Below are positions 38,371 to 51,767 of a stretch of DNA of 64,000 bases, piece by piece. This stretch comes from Stercorarius parasiticus (lineage: Eukaryota; Chordata; Aves; Charadriiformes; Stercorariidae), in the NCBI GenBank assembly GCA_013396915.1, contig VWZL01001357.1, positions 1,259-65,258 of the forward strand, in the 5' to 3' direction. Below the pieces are notes generated by a model, which was not told where the DNA came from, made no database searches, and saw only the letters and a list, made by a program, of their open reading frames with translations. Every line of letters begins with the position of its first letter. Within the stretch, counting starts at the first letter, position 1. A program made the position numbers and the translations under genes.

Positions 38371-39877
38371 TCAGGATGTTGGGCTGTTCTCCTGACAAAA
38401 CGCATTATGTAGTAGACTAAAGGATACAAAAATCCACTGTACACAACACTCTGCTCCCTATTGACCACTGATCCTTTCTCTCAACCCACAAAAGAGGCTT
38501 GCATAATGCTCTGAAAAGAGAAAAGTCTCAACAGAGAAAACATTTGCTTGTAATTGAGATTGACTACATAATGAAAATGATGTTCTTTTTTAAATTGAGC
38601 TTGTTGAGGCCATGCTTTTTGTCTCCTGGCTCTCAAAACCCATCCCTGCTGGGAAAAGGGGCAAACATTGTACAAACTCAAACCTGTGGGTTTTTTCCCT
38701 TCTTTTCACTGGAAGCACACACACGCACGCATGCACGCACATACATTTTGTGGCTAAATGGGCAAGACCGGCTCCTAAAGACTTAAACAAGTTTGAAAAA
38801 AGAGAAGACAAATAAGAAAATTATGGCGTGTTTCTGTGTTGGAGGGGACCTGCCTGCCTTCTGATGGGAAGTTGGGGTGTGGAGGGCAGAATATATTTTA
38901 TAATTGCTTTGGCTAACTAAGAAGTACCAGTACTTCTCAGTCTGAGAAGAAGTCGTTTAATTACTGAGTCTATGCAATAAGTTACAGGCAAACCCACATC
39001 CGACCTGTGCACCCACAGACACACACATCCCTGCCTCTGCGTTAATGTCACGACTGTGCTGAAATGATTATCTAAATACAAAGAATAAACAGGGGGCGAG
39101 TTTAAAAGACTTAGGTCTTGGCACAGTGAACTCTACTATGGTCCATGGCAGAAGTTTGGGCGAGTGCTCCTCACAGAGCAGCGTCACTGCTGCCACCTCC
39201 AGGACGCCTGAGGGTGCTGGACCAGGAGTGCTGGGTGTCTTCCTGAGACATACTGATAGGTCTCGTCTTGAGTCCAGAAGCTAGTAGGAGAGAAGAAGGT
39301 AATGGGAGAGAAATCACAGCCCCTTCTGGCTCACATGGATGCCCACAGCAAAATCACCAGCAGAAAACAAGCCCTCTGAAGAGGGGCTTGAGTCCAATTG
39401 ACACGCTCAGCTCTTTGGGCTGGAAATGGTTTATTTGTACTGTTTGTAGAGCCCTTAACGCAGGGAAGGATCAGCATCCTGGGAGCTCCGTAAGTACAGA
39501 TAACAGCAATAACATATGACAAGATTTTCCATTGAGATCAACTCTGCAACTGTGCAACTCCAGCTAAACCGGTGGTAACCCCAGAAATGATCTGGAGTCC
39601 CTTCTGGAATAAGACTAATCAGCACATGTGTGCAGAGCGCATTGTTACATCCAAAACCGAGACTGCAGAGGAGAGGGAACTGGTCCCAGTGAGTCCCAGA
39701 GCACAGCACAGGTAGGGAACATAATGAAAACCCAGCTTCCTTGGATAACAAAACAGGGTCCCAGCTGCACTGGCAGAAGAACCATCAGTTCACTGGCTAA
39801 AGCACTGATGGTGCAGGTAGAATAGCACTGTACTTCCTGGACATCAGAAGGGCCCTCTCTTCAGGCTCCACAGTATT

Positions 39878-39895
39878 AAAAAAAAAAAAAAAAAA
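39878..39895. repeat. A18 homopolymer
   Basis: A run of 18 A after cacagtatt. I could not recognise a retroposed transcript upstream of it, so it is called simple sequence rather than a poly(A) tail. Confidence 0.85.
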
Positions 39896-41348
39896 GTCAT
39901 GTGCCTGTGCACAAGGAAATGCAGCAGTGAGATTTCTCACCCAAAAAGTTACACAAAAGACTGAAAATACGCCTTGGTGCCCCAACTAAGAGAAGATGGG
40001 AAAGGTGACAGTATAATTTATAATCTGATGCTCACAGAATGGCATCACTTGGAGGCTCTAACAGGCCAGAATAAGGCTGATGGGTACAATAATTCATCCC
40101 ATCAAAACAGATCCACTTGGATTTTGCTACAGCTCAGCTGTTTCCGCCCTCTGCTCTCCTAGAGACGGAAGGGATGAAAGGCAAGGGCTGTTGTTTACCC
40201 AGTGGATATTTCCAGCAGCGATAAAACACATTGCCTACTTGTACCTATAACCCCCAGATTCCTGCCCAAACATCTCTTTCTCTTCGTGGGGTTGAGCATC
40301 AACAGGCACTTGCTGGGCGTGTTGCCACCGCTGTTGTCTGCAAAAGGGAAGAGATTTGGCCAGAGTTCGCCTGGTCCTCGACTTTGCTCTGCCCAACTGA
40401 CCACCCTGCTCACTTCATCCGCAGAGCCCAGCTTGTCGTATGGGGCTGCTCTGAGCTGTAGCAAGTTGGGGGAAAAAATTGCCAATGGACATATCTCAGT
40501 TGATAACTTACACCCAGATCTTGGGGTTTTTGTGCTCAGCACAGCAGAGCCAGGGGCAATTGATGGCTTTCCTTAGGGATCATCTTACAGAATAAGGATA
40601 ATAGTGGAAAAATGCTTCAGTAATAAGAGATGGGCAATGTTGAGTTTGTTCTCTGGCTTACTGAATCATGTTTAACAATTTCTCTTCGTATCAATGCTTT
40701 TGCCAGTCTTTTGCATAGTTTTGTGTATCAAATAACAAGCTGGATTCTTTGTTTCCGTTGTTTTAATAGGCATGGTCTGAAGATGAGGAGGGTTAATGTA
40801 AGCAGTATTCACTCCAAAGTGAATATAACACAGCCTGATAAAAAAGGATTGGGAAGGGCTACCATGAATGTGTTGTGGACGCGCAACTGAGAAAAAAAGT
40901 AGAGTTTTAAAAGTTTCTCTCTTAAAAAGGATTGTTCCTTTGGGAAAAAATAAATCAATTTTTAAAATTTTTCTTCCCACTTTAAACAAAACCAAAATTT
41001 ACTTCCAACCAGAAAATAAAAGCTGTACAAAAATTGTGAAGATAATGTCAACCAATAAATATGAACTTAAGGGATAGCTTCACAAAGCTGTGAATGATCA
41101 GAAGGCAATGTGCAACAGTAGAAAAGTGGATTATGTGAACCCCCCAAAGAGATGCTAAAAACCTGAAATAGTAGGAGGTTTAGAGGAATGCAATGGAAAA
41201 AAAAGGAGAAGTCATGACTAATTGTGGTGCTGGTGAAATACATCTTACTTTCCCCAGAAAGAGTGTAGTGTTGTTTACTGCAGAATTTAAGACTCTCTGT
41301 CACTCAGAGAGTGCTGAGAGATTTCATAAGAGTTGCAAAGAAAATCCT

Positions 41349-41390
41349 CTGGATTTGGATTGTTCATACTCTGGAGTTGGATTGTTCATA
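41349..41390. repeat. Tandem duplication, 22-base unit
   Basis: ctggatttggattgttcata and ctggagttggattgttcata lie side by side with one base difference. Confidence 0.85.
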
Positions 41391-42633
41391 GAATATGCAA
41401 GAGTCCAGATTGCTGGGGGAAAACAAAGCCAAATATTTATGCTAAGCAGTAACTCCTAGTACTATAGAATGAAGAGAACACATTTGAGTATTTATACTCA
41501 TTTCTGGAGGTTTGTAAGCATGGTCCACAGGGATATTTGTTTTCAATCTACCTCCAATAACAACCTGTGTAAATCCTACCCTAGCTTAACTCCGTGTAGC
41601 TCCTCTCCTGCTGAGCCAGTGCACACCAGCTGCGGAAGGGACCTTGTCTTCTAAACACAGAGTTTCTGTTAAGCAGGATATTTAATTTTCGGGTATAGTT
41701 TTTAAAGAAGTTTTATATCAGAAAAGATAAAATTAAAGTGGACACTGAGGTCAAGGCAGAACAGTTGGATCACATCCCATCAAAAAGAGGAATCGCGAGG
41801 GATTGTCCTGTTGATATTTTAAACTTTTGTCTGTGTAAATTTTAATCAATTAAAATGCATTATCTACCCTCTTAACTTTCTCAGAGAGGATTACCTGACA
41901 TTTACTATTCACCAGTTTTGCTGAAAAGGTTAATAGTTCACAGGCTGAAGTTAGAAGTAAACAGAATTGATCATTCCTAATGCTCTGGCTGAAATGGATG
42001 GGCTTTGTGTTGACAGGCCAGGAGATGTAATGAGCCTCTAGTACATTCTTAAGGCTTGTTTCATTTGCTCTGTGAATGGGGAAAGTAAAATTATAGTCTA
42101 TAGGTGTTTTCCATGGTTCTTTCGTAAGCAGGCCTCCTGACACCAATTAAAGAGATTATGTCATCAACTGAAAAGAAAGCTATAACCTTGTATGTTAATG
42201 CCGTGATTACTTAAGACAGGGTCACTGGACCCCATAGAACAGTGAATGACCTTGGTGAAATTAACTTCGGAGCTCAATTCCTAATTAACTGTTTTCAATG
42301 AAAGAATGTGTGATTTCAGGCTATTGGTCAAAATATTCACTTTTTTCTGTACAAGGACTTTGCCACCAGAAGTTAGTCTCCAGCAGCATAAAAACAGGAA
42401 TAAGATTAGGAAATGGCAAACAGCATGTCCAGAGCTTTATGAAAGCAGATATTGTGCCCTGGGTATTTTGCCTGAAAAAAACCTTATTCTTTTGAGGCTT
42501 CTTTACCCACAGTGCAAAAATTACAAACCTCAGGAGGAAATAGCACATTTGAACACACATCCAGGACAGATGAAATCGAAAAAAATTGCATGAAAACACC
42601 ATGTAGTAGCTATGTATAAAATACAAGCTTATA

Positions 42634-42683
42634 CTTACAGATATTATATATTAACTAGATTTATAGACATTATATATTAACTA
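42634..42683. repeat. Tandem duplication, about 26-base AT-rich unit
   Basis: ttacagatattatatattaac and ttatagacattatatattaac occur in succession, each followed by ta. Probably slippage. Confidence 0.8.
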
Positions 42684-45600
42684 TTTTTTTAGTGGAATTG
42701 TGGCATATGATGCTGTATTTTGTAACATTGGCAGAATGTGAAAAGAAGACAGAGAAGCATTTTTAAGCAGCTGTCTCCGTTCTCTCTTGGGTAAGGGCAG
42801 TGATGCTCCAAAAGGAGGGTAGGCTGCCAGAGTACCCCTTGACTTTGCGGGCTGATCTCTATCAGAAAGGCACACGCTCAGATCCTAGTGCTATAACATT
42901 GGTAGGGGCTGCGCAGTCCCCCGAAGACGTTGCTCAGCGCTGAACCTGTCTTAGATCTCTGGTCAGCTGTGCTAAAGTCACACTTGTACATGCTTCACTT
43001 TACCGGGAAGAGATACACATCTGAAAAACATTTTCAACACTAATAACCATCTGATCTGGCTGTAAAAGAAGTCAGTTTAACCTGTCCGTTTTGTTCTTCT
43101 TTCTTAAATAACTCTTTTTTGTGTGTGTTCCAAGTCATATTCAAACTGGGAGTGCAAGTCCTGAGGATGTTGCTAATCCAATACTCCAGCAAACAGCAAA
43201 TTCCCCTTCAAAATTATTGCAAAGTTAATGGCAGCTTGCTTCGTGTGTAGAAAGACTTCAGACCTGAGCTACCTATATGAACACGTTCTACTTCCATGGG
43301 GATGAATTTACGGGGCCAAATATTATGCCTGTGGCAGCTCTGAGTATGGCAGAGGTTTCTTCTTCTGAAGCCGCTGAGCAAGGCAAGCATGGTGGCTATC
43401 CAGGTGTTATACTGTCCTCCACCCAGGACAAAGCGTGAGGCTCTGGATCTGCTTTTGCTACTGAATTGTGCGATGGAGCCGATTCCTCTCTCTGGCTGCT
43501 GTGATGGGGTGAACATTGAAGTAGGTGAAGAAGGAGAAGCAGGAACCTCTCCCATCTGCCCACACCTAATGCTGCAAGAAGCCATTAGACAAAATGTCCA
43601 GAGAAAGCCCAGAGTACCTGGCGCTCAGAGACACCAGGAGTAGCTATGTGCCATGGGCAAAACCCCAAAGGCAGCCTGTAGCAAAGCCAAGGAGTGAGCC
43701 CGCTTCCTGAAACTCCATCTCTGTTCGCAAGCCACATCTGTGCCAACCATACAGTGCTGCTGGTTGACCACTGGGCCAGCTGCTCCTCTCCTCACGTAGA
43801 ACGAAAGTCTGCCTGGGCTTGGACACAGACATTCACTGTTCATGGGAACACTCTGAAATACCAGAGTGCAAAAAAGTCTTTTCCCACGGTCACCAGGTTA
43901 AAAAGCAGTGTGCTTAAACGGGGATCTGCATCCAGCTGTACGGGACGGCTAGAGAGACTGAAGGAGATGCACTGGAAATTAAACTGGTGTGATATGGACA
44001 ACTTCGCTGATATCTGCCAGAGATACAGCATGCGGATGGGAAGGCATTAATTAAACATAAAGCTCTGTGAAGGCTTTGACCATGTAATACGGGCAACACA
44101 AAATATGCCATTCACTTCAAATCCGACCAAATGTGGGCAGTTGCTTTCTCTAAGAAGAAAGAAAACAAAATCTCATATAGTTTCCTAGCTTTAATTTTAC
44201 TGCAGGTCAAAAACGTACCTCTTAGACTGGGCACGAATGTAAACAAGCAAGGCCCAGGGTTGGAGATTGCCAACCTCACAGCGAGTTCAGCCTCCCAGAC
44301 CACACTTCAGATAACCACCTTTCGCACTCCCGCCCCTGGCTAATAAATGGCAAAGGAGCAGTTAGTAAATTCGCTGAAAGGTGCAATTAAAAGCGATAGG
44401 GACATTCTGCCCACTGAAAGCAATGTATTCTTTACTGCTTGTTTGTGAAGGAGGGAAAAGAAAAGGAAAGGAAAAGATTTCTCCCTTTACTGTGGACCAC
44501 CCATGAAACTTTTTGTCTCCTAATTCTGACACCAGAAAGAAAAGAGATACTTGTTGCTTACAGCGATGCCTCAAGCTCTCATGTGCATTTCTCCCCATAT
44601 AGTATGGCTTTGGGAAGCTAACTGCATTAATGTCTTGTCCAAGTAAAAACAGGTGTTGCAACACCTGCATTTTCTAAAGCTGAATTTCATTAAGAATCTG
44701 CATTTTTGGAGGGTCGGAGCATGTGGTTTATACAGAGATGCTATTTAAGGGACCAGGGCTGCACAGAACCACTAAATTGGAAAGGTTAATAACTTGTGCC
44801 ATGAAACCCTGCAAATTATTAACTGCCAGAGCTAAACCCTGGACAGTGCCGAGCTCTCGGCAGGAATTTGGCATGGGAGTGATTTTCAGAGAGTGGCAGT
44901 GGAGTCAGTTTGCGCGATTAACCTTTTGGCCCATGCTTTAGCCTTTGCCTGGACCCGACGACAGTGCTCAGCGCTTGACAGGATGCAGCTCCTTAGATCA
45001 GGCTTCTGAACCTGCAGAACTGAAGCCAGCAGGCTCTTTGCCACCATCTTCATTCAAAAGCCAGGTCAGAGGGGATTAGGTGGCTTTTAAAGAATAAATA
45101 TTATGGTTGCAAAGAACATGACAGCAACAACACTAAGTCTGGAAAACCACCCAACACTGAGAGTTTTCTGGGAACAGGGAGCAGCTTATGGGCTACAAAG
45201 GCTGAAGTGGAAGATCTGCTTACTCACATGAGTAAGGGCTACTAGCAGCAGGAAAGATTGCAAGATTAAGCTGTTAAGGAATGAAGTGCTAACGGATCTG
45301 ACGGTGAAGTGGCTCTGCAGTTGCTTACACAGTTGAGGATATGGCCTGTGACATAACACACTCAGCCATGCAAGCTTCTGTGCACATGTCCGTGTCATAA
45401 TACCAGCAACTTGCTAAGTGCACATAATCCCTCCCATCAGAGACACGAGAGTTACCTCCTTGTAAAAAGGATGTTAAAATCCTGAGAATATACACTGCCT
45501 TGTGCCAACACTCATTCGTACATTGAAACCTGTAAGGGGGGATACATCTCGGGTGAGATACCCTTGCTTCAGCAAGAGCCCTCTCCACCACTTGTCCATG

Positions 45601-46835
45601 TTTGCTAGTGTTCTAAGGGATCAGAGCAGCAGGAAGAAGTTTGAAGCTGTATTAAATGCAGAAAGATGATTCCTGCAGTGGAGACAGCAAAAGGTGGCAG
45701 AGCATACACCTTCCAGGGACAAGTTCTGGTGCTGAGGATGTACATAATTAGAGACCTTAATCAGGCAAACCACTTTACAGAGCTGGGTGATAACTAAGAT
45801 AACTTAGTGAGCTCATTCAAGTACAAGTGGAAGTGGGGATTTCCTCCTCATGCTACAGGTCCAGGGCTGAGAATGTTCAGAAAGTATTTAAAATCAGTGG
45901 TGCTACAAATGCACTGGGAGCTTTGGCGAGGTCCAGCTATGAGCCCTTTTGAGTACCACGGCCATATTTCATGCAACGCTTCAAATCAATAATTAATACA
46001 TAATTCTCTTTGGTATTATTATTATTGTTAGCTATTTCTAGCCTCATTACTCACACCATACCTTCGTGGTCCGTACATAAAGTGCTCATGGTTTCATTCT
46101 GGCTCACTACAGCTTTCGGCCCAATCAAACCTGTTGCTGAAACTTGCCAGCTGCCAGCGACCGCAGAGAGAAGTACTTGCCCCCCGCCCCCTGCCGCCCC
46201 CATCCTTCTTGGGCTCATCAAGTTGCCTATCTGGAATGCAGTACTTCCATGGGATGCCTTTTGCCCTGGACACACAGGCTAGAAACCCAACACAAGGGAA
46301 ATAATTTAATTACTAGTATGAATCAAAACATTTAATTCAAATGCTTTATAGCACAGAAAAACAGTGGCAGGCTCTAAATGTCTTCCCCAGAAAGCAGATT
46401 TGCCTTGTAATGATTTTGGAATAAAATTTTCCAAGGGGAAATGAAAGATGAGTGGCAGAAATGACTGACATCTGTTTCCTTCTGTTGTGGGCTATTTTCA
46501 GTGATGATTGACAACTTCTTTCCTACTTGCTTCCTCTGAAGTCCACTTATTTTCTAGTAAATACGCAGTTCCTTCCTTCTTTATCACTATTACCAAGTGC
46601 ACAGACCCCGGAGGGGAGCTACTTTCTGTGCGTATGAAGATGGCAGTGTGTTTGCACAGCTGTTTTTCACTGGAGCAGCCTTCCCAAAGCAGCCTGAGAA
46701 AAAGAACACAGCCCCGGAGAGTCTGCTGGGGCAGAGCTGGCTCCAGCATGGTCAGCTCTTCCCAGAAGATGCTCCAGCAGCAATTTCCACATGTGCTAAC
46801 CACAGTAAAACACTGCTCTCATATAGCATTCTTCT

Positions 46836-47000
46836 CACCAGCAGATCTCAGAGCACTTTACAATGGCAGCACCACTATCTCCTTTTCACAGGCAGAAATT
46901 ATCAGTCCCCGTGTCATTTAGGAGGTCATCATACAACCAAGAATGGAAGAAAAGGCATTTGAGTTCCCCAGCCATGGTTCCAGCTCCTAGGCCACACTAC
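46836..47000 (+). repeat. Ancient MIR/L3-like amniote repeat relic
   Basis: agatctcagagcactttaca, then accactatctccttttcacaggcag, later gagttccccagccatggttccag and ctcctaggccacactac. This order matches an old amniote repeat that reads roughly 'ATCTCAAAGCRCTTTACAAAG...ATCCCCATTTTACAGRTGGGG...CCAGGTCTCCTGACTCCCAGTCC...CACACT'. It is diverged and shortened. The chance frames over it (46508-46962) are therefore rejected as genes. Confidence 0.55.
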
Positions 47001-50000
47001 TCATTCTCCCCAACAAGAACTAGGGAAGGTGGTAAAGCTACTTTTATACTGTTTGCTGATGGAAAGTCAAGCCTATATCATAGAAACCTTGCTATTCACA
47101 TTTATGATGCCTCTGATTTAAGTTCGTCTTTGACAGATCTTCTCCTTCACCTTGTGGAGCCCAGCCTACGAAGCCAGCGCTTGTGAAACACAGGAGGCGT
47201 TGGTAAGCAGCTGCAGTATGGCTTGAGGAAAACAGTGTGGCAGCATAACTTGTTGAGACAGCCTTCCCTCAGATCAGATGGGATGCTGTGTCTTCCTGAG
47301 CTGAGAGCCTGGTGCCAGGGTGCCCCAAAGCCACCTGCTCTCCTGCCCAGGTACGCAGGGACCAGGGCTAATGGCATCACGCGCCACCGGCCTGCCTGGT
47401 TCAGAGCTGGCGTGTGAGGAGGAGATGAAGACTGAGGCAGGCTGCAGATTGCAAGAGTCGGGGTGAACTTCTCTTGACCTTTCCCTGATCTGTCAGCGTT
47501 TGAGCACAAAACCTCAGGCTTTCATATGCCACACGTTTCCATTCACTTTTACAGATACATTCACGCTGCGACTATTCCAGGTTTTTCTGTTTCCATCCCC
47601 TGGGGAACAACGATCCAGGCACAGACAAGACATCTTCTGCCAGCAGTTACGTGCTGCTCTTTGTCACCGTGCTCCAGCACTGTACCGTGAGGGAACTGCT
47701 CCTCTCAGCCTTGCCGTGCTCTTTTCATCAGCTGTGAATTTTTTTTCCTGACAAAAGGAACTGGAGCCCTCTTGTGTTGAGTTTCGAAGCTTGCAACAAC
47801 CCCTTCAGAAATCCCTTTAGATTAAGCCACCCCAGCTTCACCTGGATGTTGCGGACGAGACGCTATTAATAGGAACCTGCCTGCTCTGCTTGTCTTTGTA
47901 TTAATAGCAACGTTACATACATTTAGACTCCAAAATAGATTTCAGTCTCAAAGGACACAGGGTTAATTATAAAAAGATAAATAAAAATATCTTACGATAT
48001 AAAAACAGCCTAACTCTAATCTCAGCTACTGAAAAAGGTGGCTCTTTTAATCACTGGAGTTTAATTGATAGAGTGCAATATATGCCAACTATGTAGGAGA
48101 TATATATTAGAAAGGACAGCGATGACCACAGGATTTGCAATTTCACATGAATTTCAAAGTCGCCAGAATAAATCAGTCTCTCTTCTCATCTGTTATGCAG
48201 AGCTGTGCAAAATGATTCATTTCCACTGAGGGGAAACTCCGAGTGAGTTTTCCTAAACCTAAGCTCTTCCAGTACATGGCTATGGTAGAACAGCACACAT
48301 GCTTGGGACGAGGCAGCATCTTAGTTGCTGAAAATTCCTGGGGTTATTTGAAACAGATATAAATTTGGTGTTATTTTTCATTAATTTTATTTATAAATTA
48401 TGCTTTTCTGCCTCTTTTAGTGATATCAGCTCGACAGTGGAAGCTGATGTTGAAACTACTTTAAATACAAGTATCAGTATTTTATTTTGAGAAACTATTA
48501 TTTATGCAACCACAATCATCTAACTTTTTCAAAGGTGGCGAAAACCTCGGATTACATTTGCCTTAGGTTTGTACGTGGGGAGAGATTTTTATTTGTTGTA
48601 ATACCCTTCTGATAAAAGTTGCTATAAAACAATCTATTCAAAGACATTTAAAATTGTTTCTATTGTAGGCTCATTTAAGATATCCTAAAAAAATTGTTAC
48701 CCATGCTCTTAAGTCCTATATACAGGCTTCAGACAGTCTCTAAACTGGGATCTTAATTCCATATCATGCCTTTTAAGGACATTTTATTAGAGGTTATTAG
48801 TACTATTATTTGCTGCAAATTGCAGTGGTATGTAGAAGACTGCTGAGCTGACATGGTCCTGGCCCTGTAATGCTCACACTCTAGCTCGGAGACACACGAT
48901 CTATAGAATAGCATCATGTAGTATGTGTCTTTGTAGAGACACACTCCCTACAAAAGCCAGCCTTCAAAGGTCCCACAAAGGAAGCAATTTCTAAAGAGGG
49001 TTTTGAAGGTGGGGAAAAAGAGAGGCCGTGTTATTAGCATGAGTTGAGCCCCCTCTGCCACCAGTGCAACGTTTGGAAGACTGAGACCCAGGACTTTCCC
49101 AGACAATGTACTCACTAGCAAAGAAGCAGCTGTAAATGTTGTGCCTTTCATGGCTTTCATTGCACGTTGCCATCTCCCTTGTCTCTATATTCAATCTGAG
49201 ACCACGTGTTTCCTGTGTGAAAGAGAGAACCTAAGCTGTGGACCAAGATTCTCTGAGCCACTAGAGCTTTCCAGGCTTCTAGCTTGTCAGACAATACAGG
49301 GACATGGCTTTTTACGGACTGCTGAGACACTGTCTCAAAATTCAGGCCTTTTAAAGATGCTTCCAGTTGTTCTCTTGGAAAACAAAAAAAAAAGAAAAAA
49401 GGCAAATAAAAATGCCCCAAACCATTAATCACTCAAAAAAATCTGCCTACATTTGGTTGGCAATGTAGATATATTCAGTACAGGTGAAGATCATGCTTGA
49501 TCTTTCTCCATTTTGCTTCCTGGTTCTCACCATATGTCAAAGATCACGATTATAATCTGACACAAAAACATCTTCAGCAAGTGATGCATTTCCTCTGCTT
49601 GTGGTTAAATACAACACCTACAGACAAAAGGATATTTTATGTTTCAAGCCTGCAGGAACAACCACTGGAAGAGATAATTTACAGGTATTTCAGCTTTTAC
49701 TGTCTGGATTGCAGAGCGCATCAGAGATTGAACAACAGTGTGCAGTCGCTGACTTTCACCACGGCACAGCTGAAATGGAAATAATTGATGCCGATAGTAC
49801 CTTTCACTGAGAGAGAGTTCCTAATACCTCATGCAAACAGCAGCTGTGTGTCTGAGAGACACAGCGGCCTAACGAAGCAAAGAAGGAAGGCTCTGACAGA
49901 AGACATTACGGTAATGTACTGTAATGGGGCTTGCTGATTTGAATAAAGTAGCATGTTAAACACTCCACGGTCTCTTTACTGCGTGCCATGGCCCTATTTA

Positions 50001-51703
50001 CAACTCTGTATTTAATATATTTGCACTCAATACAATTTGAGACAAGCCAACGTGCCCAGATTACAATATTTTCCCATTTATTTAATTTTTAAAAATTTAA
50101 AAAGGATACATGGAAACTTGACAGCTATGAACAAGCTTTGTGGCAGCATTCCTATCGTTTACCTCTTGGATACATCTTTTGAAATGAAACATTCATCCCA
50201 AGGCCAAGGTCAGCACAAAGTCACCTGTCACTTGTAGAAACACAACTGGTCTCAGAAAATAGCTAACACTTGTTTTTGTAGTCATTAGAGCAATAAACGT
50301 GCTTTATTACCCATTCATAATGGGGGGAAGAAAGCAAACATTAATAAACTTACCTATTAATAGCTGCAGAGCACCACGACCCATGTTGTATGCATGGTAT
50401 TGTGCCTCATCCCAGGCCCTGGCTGAGCACATGTGTTCCTCCTACCTGAGTCAAGCACACACCATAATAAAAACGGATGATGGATGCGAAGGTAATGTAT
50501 ACCATTAAATGATTATACTCTAGTACTCCCTTGACCTCTGCAGCACTTTGTTCTTCAGCCATCTTTTGCAATCCAGCCTCTCCTCCTACATCCAGATTAG
50601 AGCATCCTTTCTCCCTCCTGCTGCTGCACACCCTCCCCCAGAATATCTTTCTCTGCCACCTTCACCTTCTCAAACATCGTTGCCTTCATCATCCATGCAG
50701 AGTCGCTCGTGGGCCAGGTGCTACCTGGATGGGCCAGGTGCTATAGATGGCTGCCCTGTGGGAAGCTGACGGGGCTACTCCTGCTCAGGCCCCTGAGCCA
50801 CTGTTCTTGGCCAAGGGAAGAATTAGACCATAAGGGCTCTATCCTCTTCCCATCCCTTCTGTTCACTGAGATCGCAGCTTGCTTTTATAAAAGGAGTCAT
50901 GGTTTCTTTAAGCTACAAATTGTGTTTGTAGTTTTAATTAGATCTTATGTTTAGCTTGAAATGCAAACCTTCATTTTCTTCAAAGTTTTTTGACATAATT
51001 TTCCTTAAAATTAGGGAAACTTAAAATGAAGGATTCTCATAGAAATTGAAATGTTTATTTTGCTAATGGCAAAATGTCTTTTTATGAACAGCTTAATTAA
51101 ATCTATGCAATTCACAACTTTCTGAAATAGCTGAACCAGTGATTTTTTGTTTATTTATTTGATATTTGTCTTGGCTGAGAGATTTTGCAGCTAAATCTTT
51201 CTCCCCATTTTACCTGGGGACCCTGCTGAGCTCTGGAGCTCAGAGCTGTGTGTCCTGTGTGTTGTTCTTAAAGCATTTCTTGTATTGTCTCTCTGCTCCT
51301 CAGGCACTGGCTTGCCTATGAAGGTGGCATCTGCTCCTTAGTTATTTGACTTTGTTTTGCCTAGTACTCCCCGTTTAACACATCGGGAACTCCAGAGTGC
51401 CACTGCTGGTACAGTGTTTCTGCATACATATTTAACACCTTCCCTATAGGTCCAGAGATTTCCTAAAGTACTCCAGTGGAGGTCTGGATTTGGTTGGTTC
51501 ACAAGAATTTGATGGCTGAGGGTTGTCTCTGATGCCCGTAAATTGGGAACTCTTGGCTTAAGAAGATCGTGCTGAAGAGCATGGTGCTAAAACTTACTGA
51601 ACACGGCAAACTAAGAGGAGCTCTGTGTGCAGTTTTTCTGCCCTTTTTGAGGGGTGAAGATAACCACAAGCCGACACCAACCATCACAGGATACCACATG
51701 TGT
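47001..51703. other. Intergenic DNA; no gene supported
   Basis: Mostly unique-looking sequence. Around 48.3-48.75 kb and 49.9-50.1 kb it is AT-rich without recognised repeats. A 20-base tandem duplication lies at 50711-50750. Short frames (up to 120 codons) have no domains. Confidence 0.5.
50711..50750. repeat. Tandem duplication, 20-base unit
   Basis: gggccaggtgctacctggat is followed directly by gggccaggtgctatagatgg. The first 13 bases are identical between units. Confidence 0.75.
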
Positions 51704-51767
51704 CAAGGATTGGAACAGGCTGCCCAGGGAAGCGGTTGAGTCACCAACCCTGGAGGTATTTAAAAGA
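51704..51767 (+). mobile_element. Older CR1 LINE, left part, split by a younger CR1
   Basis: aggattggaacaggctgccc...agtcaccaaccctggaggtatttaaaaga is the end of CR1 ORF2 (HWNSLP...VEV-F-K region at DNA level) on the plus strand. The match stops abruptly at about 51767, exactly where the antisense CR1 begins, and resumes at 53190. Confidence 0.85.

Larger units (their letters stand above)
38371..46835. other. Intergenic DNA; no gene supported
   Basis: Holds simple repeats (CA/CG-rich run near 38716-38744, A18 at 39878-39895) and tandem duplications at 41349-41390 and 42634-42683. Chance frames of 100-124 codons near 40.2 and 43.2-44.0 kb show no family resemblance. No RNA gene was seen. Confidence 0.5.

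Noticed and set aside
39878..39895. Poly(A) tail of a processed pseudogene
   Set aside because: The sequence upstream does not resemble any transcript I recognise and no flanking target duplication is apparent.
43214..43643. Opposed frames of 123 (minus) and 84 (plus) codons in a GC-richer patch
   Set aside because: Neither peptide resembles a known family; they are mutual shadows without splice or promoter evidence.
46508..46962. Overlapping frames of 137 and 121 codons
   Set aside because: They run across an old MIR/L3-like repeat, and two overlapping frames of similar length indicate chance.
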